Both the position numbers and the translations under genes were made by a program. Of a stretch of 64,000 bases of DNA, positions 12,067 to 22,854 are shown in pieces (positions within the stretch are counted from its first letter, which is position 1; each line of letters starts with the position of its first letter). The stretch is from Ctenosaura bakeri (Eukaryota > Chordata > Lepidosauria > Squamata > Iguanidae), in contig CAOLHI010001484.1 of the NCBI GenBank assembly GCA_948474755.1, forward strand, positions 558,001 through 622,000, in the 5' to 3' direction. The notes under the pieces are model-generated. The model did not search any database. It was not told the origin of the DNA and saw only the letters and a list, made by a program, of their open reading frames with translations.

Positions 12067-13046
12067 CATAGAATCATAGAACTGGAAGGGATCACATACA
12101 GGAATACACAACTATGGCAGTCCTGAAAGATCTGTTTAAAGACCTCCAAAGAAGGAGGCAATCTAGTCTACTCTTGAACTATTTTCACAGTTTTAGATGG
12201 GGCTCTTTCTTAGGCCCTTTCCACACGGGGAAATAACATGTGGTAGCGCGACCTCCGTGGAAGGTCGTCTACACCGTAAAGTGGATTGGGGTGGATTACT
12301 TTAGAGTAATTCCACACCCCAATCCACGCTAGGGCGCCTGGAAATGGCGGCACCGTGTGGTTTTTAAAAACCACTTTTTATGTGGTTTTTAAAAGGCACA
12401 GGGTGTGCAGCCCTGTGCAGCCGCGTCGCAGCGCCCGGTGTGGATTTGCAGGCGCGCGCAAGGGCGTGCCTGCAGATCTGCCGGGGGCAGGATTTCCAGC
12501 TGGCGAGGTTCTCCGGTTGGTGGAGAGCCTCCGCCAGTCATCGGCTGCCATTTTGGGCGCTGCCGGATGCCGCAGGACGCTGACGAGTGTGGAGCAGCGA
12601 AACGCGCTGCTCCACACAGTGACGGATGAAGGTAAGCTCCGTTTCAGCGTGGCTTACCCCGTTTCTCCGCCCGCGTGTGGAAAGGGCCAAAGTCCTTCCT
12701 GAAGATCCCTGTTTGTCTTCCATCCAACTATTAACCAGACCTGATGCTGCTTTGGTTTCAAAATCAGATTAGATGAGATGAGATGTGTTCAAAGTTGTAG
12801 AACATATTTGAACAAGCACATTCTGAGCATGTGCAAAATACCTTTTCTCCTACCACACATACACCTGGAATTAGGGTGCAAATCTTTGGTTTAGCAGATA
12901 AGGTTTCCAGGCATATCTTGGCCCTAGCACTCCTTGAAAATAGACTTCCATGATGGATGGAGATGATAGGAATTGTGGTCCAACAAGACCTCTTGCAGAG
13001 AGCCCAATTGGGGGCTCAGTTTAAACTAACGTAAAAGACTATGCCT
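12067..13046 (-). mobile_element. CR1-related repeat, inverted copy split by a TIR element
   Basis: Minus-strand counterpart of 9590-10100. The 12067-12212 part holds the 3' terminus with TCATAGAATCATAGAACTGG. The 12689-13046 part matches the 5' half (ATTAACCAGACCTGATGC, TTTGGTTTAGCAGATAAGG). The 476-bp GC-rich element sits between them. Confidence 0.6.
12213..12688. mobile_element. GC-rich TIR element, 476 bp, PIF/Harbinger-like
   Basis: Terminal inverted repeats GGCCCTTTCCACACG, resembling the palindromic MITE ends. The interior is CpG-rich. An internal stem of GTGGATTGGGGTGGA and its inverse lies at 12281-12329. It interrupts an older repeat whose uninterrupted copy is at 9600-10100. Flanks TTA and AAA may be a decayed 3-bp duplication. 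No transposase. Confidence 0.8.
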
Positions 13047-13937
13047 TTATTGCGTGAACGAATCTGATAAAATGAAACAACCACAGTTCTAAAGTGATCC
13101 ATCAGAAGCAGCAAGAACAGAGCACAACAGAAGCTTTGCTGTGCTTCACAGGGCACAGCAAAAGAGACAATTATTCTACCAGTCTTTCTGAACAAAAGTA
13201 AACAAAAAAAATTACTTCTGATTCATGGCACATACACAGTTCCGTACAGACACAAAACAATCCCAATATTGGTATCTTTTTTTCACACCAATTAAAGTAG
13301 GGTTTCTCTCATTTTCAGAATGCATAATGTTGAAACCAGAAAAACAGCATTTAAGTTGACCTTAAACATGAACAAGCAAAACTGAAAAGCCTGAAATGTT
13401 TGCATTTGAGACTTGTAGGTTTGGCTTGATACTATAAGGAAATAATAATAATGATGTGACTTACAGTAATTGCTAAAAAATAAATCTGATCTGAGAAATC
13501 CCTGTTTCAGATCTCATCTTTGTCTTGAATACACTAAGACTGGAATTGTAGCTCCACTGGAAGCAGTGGGACTTACTTCTGAGGAGACACACATAGGCTT
13601 GTGCCTTTGCCTTTAAACACAATAATATTAGGCACATTATTTTGTTAAAGTCTCAACCCTTTATCTGCAATATTGGGATAATCTCTACCCCATTTAGTTC
13701 CAGGAGACCTTATTTCCTGCTGCAATTTGTGCTTACCTTGGTTGAAACCTGCTGTGGATCTCCATTCCAGTGGTGGGCATGGCCAGAGTTAAAATAAGGT
13801 GGAGTCAAATCCAAGTGGGTTAAAGTCTGCAGGAAAACAGGCTAGGCCCTATATGTGGGGCTGTAGTCCCATATATAGACCTCAAAGCAGGGTCAGTGGC
13901 TTATGAGATTTGAAGGCAGGGGTCTTTTCCATTACTT

Positions 13938-14282
13938 TTGCTGTTGTTGTTAGTATCTTCAAGCCAGCTGAGGCTTAAGATGATCCTATCACTGGGTTTT
14001 CTTGGCAAGATTTATCAGGATCAGAGACAATGACTGGCCCAAGAGCTTCCATTGTTGAGTGGAGATTTAAACCCTAGGCCATTTCCGCACTAGACTGTTA
14101 TAGTGCTATGATTCCACTTTCAACATCCTGTGGAATCCTGGGGTTTGCAGTTTCGGGAGGGGCCAGGATTCCATAGGATGTTGAAAGTGGAATCATAGCG
14201 CTATAACAGTCTAGTGCGGAAATGGCCCTAGTCTCCCAGAATCTTGGTCCAATGCTCAAACCACTATAGCTTGCTGGCTCTT
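13938..14282 (-). repeat. Sauria-type SINE split by a palindromic MITE
   Basis: TGCTGTTGTTGTTAG at one end, CACTATAGCTTGCTGGCTC at the other; the MITE 14077-14227 and its CTA duplication lie between. Confidence 0.8.
14077..14227. mobile_element. Palindromic MITE inserted in a SINE
   Basis: 151 bp; the right arm has lost its inner part (GGGGCC runs directly into AGGATTCC). Target duplication CTA (14074-14076 and 14228-14230). It splits the minus-strand SINE at 13938-14282. Confidence 0.9.
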
Positions 14283-14471
14283 TCTGTTATTTTACCTGTT
14301 TCTTTTCCTTACACATGTGGGGGACAGGAATATGTGTGGCACATAAGCCACACACACGCTCATCATCCCTGAATAAAGTGGGTTTCCGACCACTAAATAT
14401 GAAGATCTGAAGAGGGATTTGTAATTGTAACCTATCTTACTCATCAATAACACTTGCCATTTTGACCATAC

Positions 14472-14530
14472 TCTGATGTTGTTTGGCCACACGTGTCCTG
14501 GTTTTCATCTGTGAAATGTTGGAAGGTATG
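14472..14530 (+). repeat. Dispersed repeat R, end fragment
   Basis: GTGTCCTGGTTTTCATCTG and GAAATGTTGGAAGGTATG, the terminal segment only. Confidence 0.5.
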
Positions 14531-14597
14531 TTATTAGTCCTTTCTTTCCTTCTTCCTCCCTGCTTAATAAATAAACTCTTGCCAGAAAACTTTTTTT

Positions 14598-14962
14598 ACA
14601 GGCTCCCCCCACTTACCTGACAGGTTAGGGACTGCAGCACTGTCAGAAAATCAAATTTGTTGAAAAGAGGGACCCGTGTACTTTACTGTAGGGACCATGA
14701 AGGACTTACTGAGATTCACTTGGGACCGACTGTGCATGAGCTGTTTGCAAAGTCTGTCAGCTGGCTTAGTGCCTTTTTCCTCCTCCCAACTCACTTTGCA
14801 AGCAGCACACACATGTGAGTGGTTCAAGTGAGCCTCAGTAGGCAAGAAAAACTGATGAAAGAGCAGAAACCCCACTGAATTAATGGAATTTGCCATTAAT
14901 TTGGAAGCGTCAAAAGAGCCAGTTGTCAAATAATGGGGCGTCAAAAGGTGGAGGCTTCCTGT
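14598..14962. mobile_element. Tigger-like repeat, copy 1
   Basis: CCACTTACCTGACAGGTTAG to GTCAAATAATGGGGCGTC and CAGGAAGCCTCCAC inverted at the end. Aligns through its length with 30070-30435 on the same strand. Confidence 0.6.
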
Positions 14963-15057
14963 ATTTTTGTTAGCACTTCATTCAACTTCCAAATTTCATA
15001 ACAGTGTTTATGCTGGGTATAGAAAACAAACAGACAAAATTTATGCTGTTGAATGAT

Positions 15058-15178
15058 TTTTAATTGTTTAGGTAGAAGGTTTAGGACCTTCACAGTAACT
15101 GCTCCCAAGTTGTGGGATTTCCTTCCCTGGGAAGTGAGATTGGCTCCCTTTCTGTTTGCCTTTACCTGGCAGGAGCTG
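15058..15178 (+). mobile_element. L2 fragment
   Basis: Reads RTFTVTAPKLWDFLPWEVRL in one frame, the L2 ORF2 C-terminus. Confidence 0.6.
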
Positions 15179-15180
15179 CC

Positions 15181-15269
15181 TGGCCCCTCCCGAAGCTGCA
15201 AACCCCAAGATTCTAGAGGATGTTGAAAGTGGAATCATTGCACTATAACAGGCTAGTGTGGAAATGGCC
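15181..15269. mobile_element. Palindromic MITE, right half only
   Basis: Begins at the centre (TGGCCCCTCCCGAAGCTGC) and runs to TGTGGAAATGGCC, followed by TCA. It abuts an L2 fragment on the left. Confidence 0.78.
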
Positions 15270-15329
15270 TCAGTTTGGAAGCAGCCTTGAATTTGGAGGG
15301 GGGAAGGTAGGGAACAAATAAAGATGATG

Positions 15330-15541
15330 ATTGTTGTTGTTGCTGCTATTTTTGTTGTGTGCCTTTAAGTAGTTTCTGACTTATGGTGACTCTCAGGTGG
15401 ACTTGTTACAGGGTTTTCTGGGGCTGAGAGTGTGTGATGCATCCAAAGTCACCCAGTGGGTTTCCATGGCCAAATGGGGAATTGAACCCTGGTCTCCAGG
15501 CCATAGTCCAACACTCTAAATCACTATCCCCTGCTGACTCT
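15330..15541 (-). repeat. Sauria-type SINE
   Basis: TTGTTGTGTGCCTTTAAGTA to CACTATCCCCTGCTGACTC, complete and antisense. Confidence 0.82.
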
Positions 15542-16234
15542 TAAGATGATGAGAACCCATCATGAGGACCTCTTAAACAGCAGTTTTTATTCTTTCACAT
15601 TTGCCATGGGGGAGGTAGAACATGTATATAGACACTATTATTAAATTTAAAAAAAAAGAAAAGTAATGGGAGAGAAATCTCTTTTTTGTACATCAAAACT
15701 TTTTCCCCATGTGTAACAATTCCTCCATCCTCGTTACCTGGCTGCTTGTGCTACCACAGTACAGTTAAGCCACGCCAATAAAGAAGAGAAAGGCTCCTGT
15801 GGCTCTTAAAACTCTACTTCTGCACACAGCATAATTCAGTGTATTTATAATCTCTCCCCCCCCTCCAGCTTAGTGACAATTTATATCATATTTTATTCAT
15901 AGAAAATAAATATTATGTTTTATAGGGGAGATCAGTTTCATCTCAAATGCTGGCAGGTTTCAACTAATGTTCAGTGTCCCTTAGAGCAACGTAACTTCTT
16001 TTGATATGACAGTTGTATGTGCCAGTGGAAATTCAGATGGCAATTTAGTTTTAGAACATTTGGGCTTTGAATGAATGAATGAGAACATTTGGGAACATTG
16101 GCATTTGAGATGAAAAACAGAGTTTCATATTCATTAGCTAGGACTGAAATTTGTGTTTCCTCCATTTTCTATGTTAGTAGAAGAATATGATAGGTGCAGC
16201 AGACTCCCCTTGGTAAAATTTGAAATGCTAATAT

Positions 16235-16455
16235 GGCCTAAGACACTTTTATATTATATAATTACAGCACTGTGATTCCATTGTAACTGCCATGATTCCA
16301 TTTTACAGAATCCTGGGATTTGTAGTTTAGAGAGGGCTATATAGAATTCACAGGCAGAGCTCCTTTTCAACCTCACCAGACTACAAACCCTGGAATCCCA
16401 TAGGATACAGCCATAGGAACAATAGTGCTATAATTATGTAGAGTAAAAGGGCCTC
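16235..16455. mobile_element. Older palindromic MITE family (ATTACAGCAC type)
   Basis: Left ATAATTACAGCACTGTGATT, right CAATAGTGCTATAATTATG, with inner GGAATCCCATAGGATAC. Relatives, decayed, at 33985-34195, 60440-60560 and 63172-63265. Confidence 0.55.
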
Positions 16456-16504
16456 GTAACACCCCGTACAAGGCCAATATGAAGTGCACATTTCCAGGCA
16501 CTTT

Positions 16505-16595
16505 ACAGTGTAATCCTACATGCTCAGATGAAGTTCCATTGAATTCTATGAGGCTTACTCCCCCAAGAAAGCATGCATAGGACTATAGCCTTAGT
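16505..16595. repeat. Short palindromic repeat (GGGCTTACTYC type)
   Basis: GTGTAATCCTACATGCTCAG ... GAGGCTTACTCCCCCAAG. Relatives at 11045-11100, 13540-13612 and 42745-42818. Confidence 0.45.
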
Positions 16596-16799
16596 GATCA
16601 TCATTTGAAAATCTTCTCTCTCCATCAGTTAAGATGCACAATAATCATTTCCTAACTGTCTTCATGCTTCAGTATTTAATGCTATGTTGGGAGGAAAATA
16701 CATCTGCCTATCTGGACACTTCCCTTCAGTTTGATTCAGATGTCATTTAGTTGCTACAACCAAAGAGGCTCTCTAGCAGTTATATGTATAATTTCAAGG

Positions 16800-17905
16800 T
16801 GGGAGTAAGGATGGGGAAGAGTCACCAGTAAAGACCTTTATCACCTTGGAAGTTCATCTGGAATCTTTGGCCCCACAGATGGTTTGGACTGCAGCACTGC
16901 CAAACCTTATCACTGGCTACACAGACTGGGGTTTCTAGAAATTGAAACACCTGGAGGCCCAGAGATTCCCCATTGGGATAACTCTTGAGTAAGGGTTTCA
17001 TCCTCCCCCCCCACTGTATAGAACAAGCATGGGGCTTTCTGCTCATGCAATCACACTGCTGCTACCAACTATGAAGATTCCTCTTAGGCAATCCCACCAC
17101 TGGCCAAATGTGAGCTTTAACCCACCAAATGTAAAGCTTTCGAGTGTTGAGTACATTCAATGTGAAGGCTTTCCCTGATCCCCATGTCTGCCATGTGTAA
17201 GGACTTCCTCTTGTGTGACGCCAACTGCGAGATCAGTCTAAATGCCCTCACAATTCCTATAAGGATTTTTACTACTTTTATCCCCAAAAGGATGCCATGC
17301 TTTTGCCTTCAATGCTGCCACCACAGACACTTTGTCTGAAACCCAAGCCATTTCCACACTAGATTGTTGTAGCGCTATTATTCCACTTTCAACATCCTAT
17401 GGAATCCTGGGGTTTGCAATTTAGGGAGGGGCCAGCTGGGTTTCCATACTCCAGAATTCCATAGAATATCGGAACTGGAATAATAGTGCTAGAACAGTCT
17501 GGTGCGGAAATGGCCCCAGCATTTAGAATGATAGCAATTCTGGAGGCCAGACGTGTATAAAAACAAAACAACCCTTTATTTATATATAACTTTTGAAATG
17601 CCACACTCTCTCAAGCTAAATTAGATCCTTACCAATCACCCAACCCAAATTCCTGTCTCTCCCTCCAACTCAAATCTCACTCAAAGCCCTCTTACAAACA
17701 TTTTCCCCTGCACTTTTCTCAACGTGCCAAGCAAAACTCCTTTCTACTCAAAGTGAAGTCTCAACCAGCTGCCTCATGCAAATCTCTTCAAACACTCCGC
17801 TTCAAACCTCCATTCTCTCCCTGCTTCCAACAAACAGTTATCTACTTCATACTCATACAATAGATCAAACAACCATTTTGTATACAAACTCATGATATCA
17901 CATTC
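16800..17905 (-). mobile_element. LTR-retroelement-like repeat, antisense, split by a MITE
   Basis: Shares segments in order with 44100-44720: CTGCCACCACAGACAC, a TTTATT-rich A+T block, and a right end like ATGATATCACA. Minus-strand AATAAA lies near 17576. Borders are uncertain; the palindromic MITE 17346-17515 is inside it. Confidence 0.4.
17346..17515. mobile_element. Palindromic MITE inserted in an LTR-like repeat
   Basis: Starts AGCCATTTCCACACTAG (first G mutated) and ends GGTGCGGAAATGGCC. Target duplication CCA (17343-17345 and 17516-17518). It interrupts a repeat also present near 44100-44720. Confidence 0.85.
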
Positions 17906-18267
17906 CCCACCCCTGATCTGGAGAAAAGGACAGCACCTTGAACTGAGTTCAAAAGCAAAATGGTTGCCAATGTTGCTCTTTCAATGCTGGCACCATACAC
18001 TCTCAACATCTAATCCTTGTGAAAGAGTAGCTGCACTGTTTTGAACCAATAGCTGAAATTTCCAGTTGTTTCGCAAAGATAGTTTGGCAACACATTACAA
18101 CTGGGGTAGGTAACTCTTATTCTTCTGGAAGTTTCTGCACTACAGCTGCCATCACTTATAACTAGTGCAGATAACAGTCAAGGACTGTGAGAACCTGTAG
18201 TCCTACAAAATCTGAAGAACCATAAGTTGTCCCCTTCCATGCATTATGGTAATCTACTCTGTATAAT

Positions 18268-18472
18268 AGAGCCAATGTAGTGTAGTGGTTTGAGCATTGA
18301 GTGATGACCCTGGAGACCAGGGTTTGATTCCCTGCTCGGCCACGGAAACCCACTGAGTGACCTTACATACATCACACACACTCAGCTCCAGAAAACCCTG
18401 TGATAGGGTCACCTTAGCATCACCATAAATTGGAAATGACTTGAGGTCACACAACAACAACAACAACAACTC
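18268..18472 (+). repeat. Sauria-type SINE with (CAA)n tail
   Basis: TGTAGTGTAGTGGTTTGAGC, GTTTGATTCCCTGCTCGG (B-box-like), tail ACAACAACAACAACAAC. Confidence 0.85.
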
Positions 18473-18944
18473 TATATAATACAAGGCTGTGTGATCAAGT
18501 CTTATCACTCTCACTTTGTTTTGTTGTCTGAGGTTGATGGGACTTGTTGTGTGACAGCATTTGGAGAGCTGCATGTGTGCCCCATCCCTGTATTAAGGTA
18601 TAGGAAACTGCCCAGATCATTCCTTTAAAACAAAAATGAGCAAGTATGGAAGGCTAGGGAGCCATACTAACTCCCCAGGAGAGGCAGTGGAGAGCTACAT
18701 CCACTTGCACTCACCTCTGTAGTTAAAAAAAAATCCCAAACACCTCTTTTCTTGTTTTCAAATGCCCCCAAACACCCTCTAGGGGGCTGAATATTCAACA
18801 TATTTTGGGGGCTTCCTGGACCATGTTAGACCCCGGGAAAGTCTTTTTAACAAAGTAAGTGAGTAGAAGTTACTTCCTATTCACTTCCTGTTGTTTTTTT
18901 TTTAAAAAGAAGGTTTCTCCAGGCTCTCAATTGGACCACCTGCC

Positions 18945-19215
18945 CCACCCCACCCCAAATGGTAGAAATGTCCTCCCCACTCTGAAAAGGGCATTTTGGA
19001 GCAAAACAATTTGTTTGAAAAAATCCACAAAATGTTTTTTTGACCCAGTGGGGCCTGGGGGCCTCCAAATGTGGTGGAAATGCCCTCCACATGCTCCAGA
19101 GAGCATTTGGGGGTGTGCGTGCAAAAAAGATGACCCCTGCAGGGACAGGGGCACACAAAAATGGCTTGGGGGGCCATATGCAGCCCACAGGCCACCCTTT
19201 GCCCAAACCTGCCTT
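18945..19215. repeat. Dispersed repeat with internal duplication
   Basis: CCAAATGGTAGAAATGTCC (18955) and CCAAATGTGGTGGAAATGCC (19066) mark two about 111-bp related units. The end CCACAGGCCACCCTTTGCC resembles the terminus of a common DNA-transposon repeat. Confidence 0.5.
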
Positions 19216-19499
19216 AAAAGGAGGAGAAACCTAATGGATAAACCAAAGCTTCTGGAAAGTATGTGTAAGCTCCTACTGTCACCTAGGGACAGAACAGCAA
19301 TGCTTATTCAAGCAGTGCCTCCAGGTTATAAACTTGTTCCTGAAAAGGGGATTGTGATTTAATCCAGAAATGGATGGCTGTTGGTTTCTTACATTGACAA
19401 ACTCCCTCAGCTTTTGACTGATTGGACATCAGAAGTGGGTTAGCACAGAGAAGGAACTATCTGTGCTACAAAGGCAGTGGCTACTGAGGTTATGTGCCC

Positions 19500-19697
19500 T
19501 GAAGTTGGCTCCAGTTTCTGGTAATTCTCTCAAAGAGTTTCTTTGGCAAGATTTATTCAGAAAGGGTTTGCCATTCCTTCCTCTAAAGCTGATACAAGGT
19601 CACCCAGTGGGTTTCCATGGCTGAGCAGAGATTCAAACTCTGCTCTCTCAGAGTCCTAGTTCAATATTCACACCATTATACTATGCTGGCTTCTTAT
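19500..19697 (-). repeat. Sauria-type SINE, decayed
   Basis: CTTTGGCAAGATTTATTCAG, GGTCACCCAGTGGGTTTCC, CACCATTATACTATGCTGGC. Confidence 0.75.
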
Positions 19698-20499
19698 AGA
19701 AGCTGGTAGTTGTGCGAGGAAAAAGAGGAGGAATCAGGTAAGGAACCGAGTCTGCATTTGTGCAAGGTGAGTACAGAGATGTGAAAACACAGTCCAGAAC
19801 TTGTGCAATTCTGTGGCAGGACATGTGGCTGGCAAACTAAATTTGTACTTCAAACAAAATGCATTGATTGGCAGGTAACACAACAATCAAGAAAGGATGA
19901 AATGTAAATCCATTTTCTGTCGTGTTATAAGTCAACTAAAAAAACTAATGCAAAGGTACAAACATAATTAAATCTTTTTGCATGTACACACCAGCTTTGG
20001 GAATGATTTTCCAGAAGTGCTTTAAATTGTATGTGTGAAACCTTTCTAATATGCTTAAAATCCCAAAGCAGCTACATTTGTAGCAAATGAAAATTACTTG
20101 GCAACTATTTTTAGCAGGGTGGGGGATTAATCCTGCTAGGAACAAAAGGGCAGAACAGAATGTCAGATTTCATCGAGTCTCATCTCCAAAAAGCAGAGTT
20201 TCCTTTTGTTCTATTTTCTTTTCTTTTAGGCTGTGTACCATGGCTGATTTCCACTTCACCCTTACAGCAGTGAAAGTACTAGCCCTGATCCTACTGGGTC
20301 AGGGGTTTAATAGCTGTTCAATTGCAGTGATGGAGTGGGAGTGGAGTTATTTTTGAAATAGCAAAGTTATTGACATGCCATGACATTAATGATAGGGAGC
20401 CAAGAGCTTTGCACTGATTTTGCTTACTTTTAAAAAATACTAGCATATTTACCCATTGTTGCTTGGGATTTTATTTTCCTCTTAAGAACTCACCAAACT

Positions 20500-20800
20500 G
20501 TCTTCTCCAATACCTGTAACTTTCCCCCATATTTTCCAGTTTGGGTTGCTGAGAGAATACACTGTCTTTCTCTTTGCTGCTAGGCCTCATCTCCATAGTA
20601 ACCAGCCTATTCCAGTACCTGAAACTTCCCCCCATATTCCCCAATCCAGTCTGTATTGTTAACATATAGAGGTTGGGTTCTTGTGGGAATACACTGTCCT
20701 CCTTCTTGCTGCTAGGTATTGTCTCCATAGCAACTGGCCTATTCCAGTACCTGTAACTTTTCCCCATAGTCTCCGATCCAATCTGTGTTCTCTGGCAAGG
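20500..20800. repeat. Minisatellite, unit about 115-130 bp, roughly 2.4 copies
   Basis: Units start at about 20500, 20613 and 20743 with CCAGTACCTGTAACTTT. Each complete unit has GAATACACTGTC, TTGCTGCTAGG and TCTCCATAGYAAC. A related TCTCCATAGCAACTGACC lies at 21027. Confidence 0.75.
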
Positions 20801-21047
20801 TTGATGTACTGGCTTTTGATTTTTTTGCTTTCTGTTGAATTTGTGCAATGGCTTTATGTTTTTCTAGAAGCATTTTTTGTTTTGAATTTCAAGATTCATC
20901 AAATATGGAACCCTTACAATCTACTGTGTAAGGCGAGAAGACCTTGTAACCATGTTGTGTATGTCACTTTAATTTTTCTCACATATGCCTCCCAAACGTT
21001 TTCTGGCATCCTTATTGATGGTGGGCCTCATCTCCATAGCAACTGAC

Positions 21048-21135
21048 CTGAGGCCCAAGAGCTCTCTGGCTAAGAATTCTAAAAGCCCCTCCCTAAACTG
21101 CTAACCCGAGGATTCCATGGAATCTTCATAGCCAG
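21048..21135. mobile_element. Palindromic MITE remnant
   Basis: Only the centre and inner right arm of the long variant remain: GAGCTCTCTGGCTAAGAATTCT, here cited as its first part GAGCTCTCTGGC, followed by CCCCTCCCTAAACTGC and GGATTCCATGG. Confidence 0.5.
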
Positions 21136-21361
21136 CCAATCATATGAGGTCTTCTAACCTCACACAGCCAATCATATGCTGACACAGACAAATGTGCGGA
21201 GAAACATTGACTTTTGTATAGTAGATGACATGATGATTTGGACATCTGCTCATCCTTCCCTGCATCCACAAAAACAAAGTTTGTACAACAGACATGGAAG
21301 GTGTATGTTGTGGAAAGCCAACGTGCTTAGTGTGGAGTAGGATTTGGAACATTTAGGCTCA

Positions 21362-21470
21362 AATGCCCACTAAACCATGAAAGTCACTGGGTGACCTCGG
21401 GTGAACCAGTCACTCTCTCTCAGCCTAGTCTACCTCACACAGCTGTTGTGAGGATGACGTAGTGACTAAG
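21362..21470 (+). repeat. tRNA-derived SINE fragment, second type
   Basis: ACTGGGTGACCTCGGGTG, CACTCTCTCTCAGCC, CTACCTCACACAGCTGTTGT. Confidence 0.6.
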
Positions 21471-22167
21471 AGTATCATGCATGCTACCTTCAGCTCATTA
21501 AAAGTGGAAATGAAACTAGTAAATGAAACTAATAAATACATACTCTTCATGGGCACTGACCTCATGTGCACTAGGTATGGTCCACAGGCTGAAAGCAATC
21601 CCTCCCCAGGCTTGTTCTGTGGTTCCTTTGTCCCCAACCCTATTCCCCCCCGTCAAATGGAAAGCTGAAATTACTACCTCTAATGGTAGTGTAGAATCCA
21701 CAGTCTGATTGAGCTACACTGAACTAGGCTTCTTCCTCTTTCCAGCAATCTGGAAGCAGCCGTAATCTCGTTTCTGCACTACTAGGTCTGGAATCTGTGA
21801 GGTGTCCATGATGCTTGGATCCCAGTACAAATATATCCACAGTAGCAATATTGCTTGTGCACCTGTTGGTAGTTTTGGCACATATCCACATCAACAGCCT
21901 GTTCAGACAGTGCAGCAGAATGAAAAATAGCATGTCAGATTTACAGAGCTCTGCTTGGGAAGGAAAAAACCCCACAACACTGACTATATATAGCTTTAAA
22001 GTTAAATGATGTTTCTTTGAGTTTTGTAAAAGTGGCAAAGGAGAGGAATTCACAATAGTACTGTATAAAATGAAGAACTTTCTTCCATGCAGATCACTAG
22101 GTTTAAAAGACCTTAACTTTGGTTGGATTACAGTTTTGAAAATTAATGTTGATAATAATCTCAACCA

Positions 22168-22742
22168 TGTTGCTCCTGGCTGTGTCCACGTCTGGTCTGG
22201 CAGACAGGAGAAGCTGATAATATAGGTCAAGAAGCTCAGGGTAGTTAAGCAATTAGTCAGTTTATTTTAGGAAGAAAACAACCTTACAAATGAGAAGCAA
22301 ATAATGATCCCAGCAATGTCCATAAATCAATGGCAGGCAATAAAAACACAGGTCAAAATGGCAGAATAACAGGCAAGGGAAGCAAACAGAAGCATGCACA
22401 GGAGAAATGGTCAGCTGATTGCTGACAAAAGCTAGAAGGGAAAGACTCAGTTCTTATAGGCTCCAGGGTCAGCGCAACTGGTGCCTGATTAATTGGTGCT
22501 TGGCATAAATTCGCTGGGAGCAATTCATGAGACCCTTTTGGTGTCTATGCTGGGTGAAGGTAAGTATGGATAGATCATTCTCTGTGTCAGAATGAGCAGG
22601 GCTCCTTGCTGTGGCTGACACTTCTGTCCCTGTCGCGAGTGGTGGTACTGTCTGCTCTGCAGGTTCTGCTGCCTCAGGGCTCAGATCAGGTTCTGCTGCC
22701 TCAGACTCTGAGTCTGAGTCTTGGTCCTGGAAGCCCATGACA
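22168..22742 (-). mobile_element. LTR-like repeat, antisense
   Basis: On the minus strand it begins TGTCATGGGCTTCCAGG, holds a Ser/Glu-coding-like CAGACTCAGAGTCTGAG tract, a TATA-like CTATAAGAAC near 22455 and AATAAA near 22262, and ends GGAGCAACA. No target duplication was found, so the borders are tentative. Confidence 0.5.
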
Positions 22743-22854
22743 GGCTGCAATTAAAAATCTTTATGGAACTCAAGTAATATCTAAATACATACAGTGTCTC
22801 AAAGGAGGCTATGTTGAACCCACAAATAAAAAAGTTCTATGCAAATTTCTTGTT

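Noticed and set aside
12355..12702. Several overlapping GC-rich frames
   Set aside because: Explained by the CpG-rich TIR element; stop codons are rare there by composition.
18859..19362. 167-codon + strand frame
   Set aside because: Lies in a dispersed repeat with overlapping frames on both strands; no recognisable domain or splice support.
20500..20800. CRISPR-like spaced repeats
   Set aside because: The whole unit repeats, with no short identical repeat and unique spacer pattern, in a vertebrate genome.
21724..22230. 168-codon minus-strand frame
   Set aside because: No family resemblance and partly overlaps an LTR-like repeat; composition looks non-coding.
22469..22750. 93-codon minus-strand frame with acidic Ser/Glu repeats
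   Set aside because: Part of an LTR-like repeat; the apparent protein arises from a short GACTCAGA repeat.
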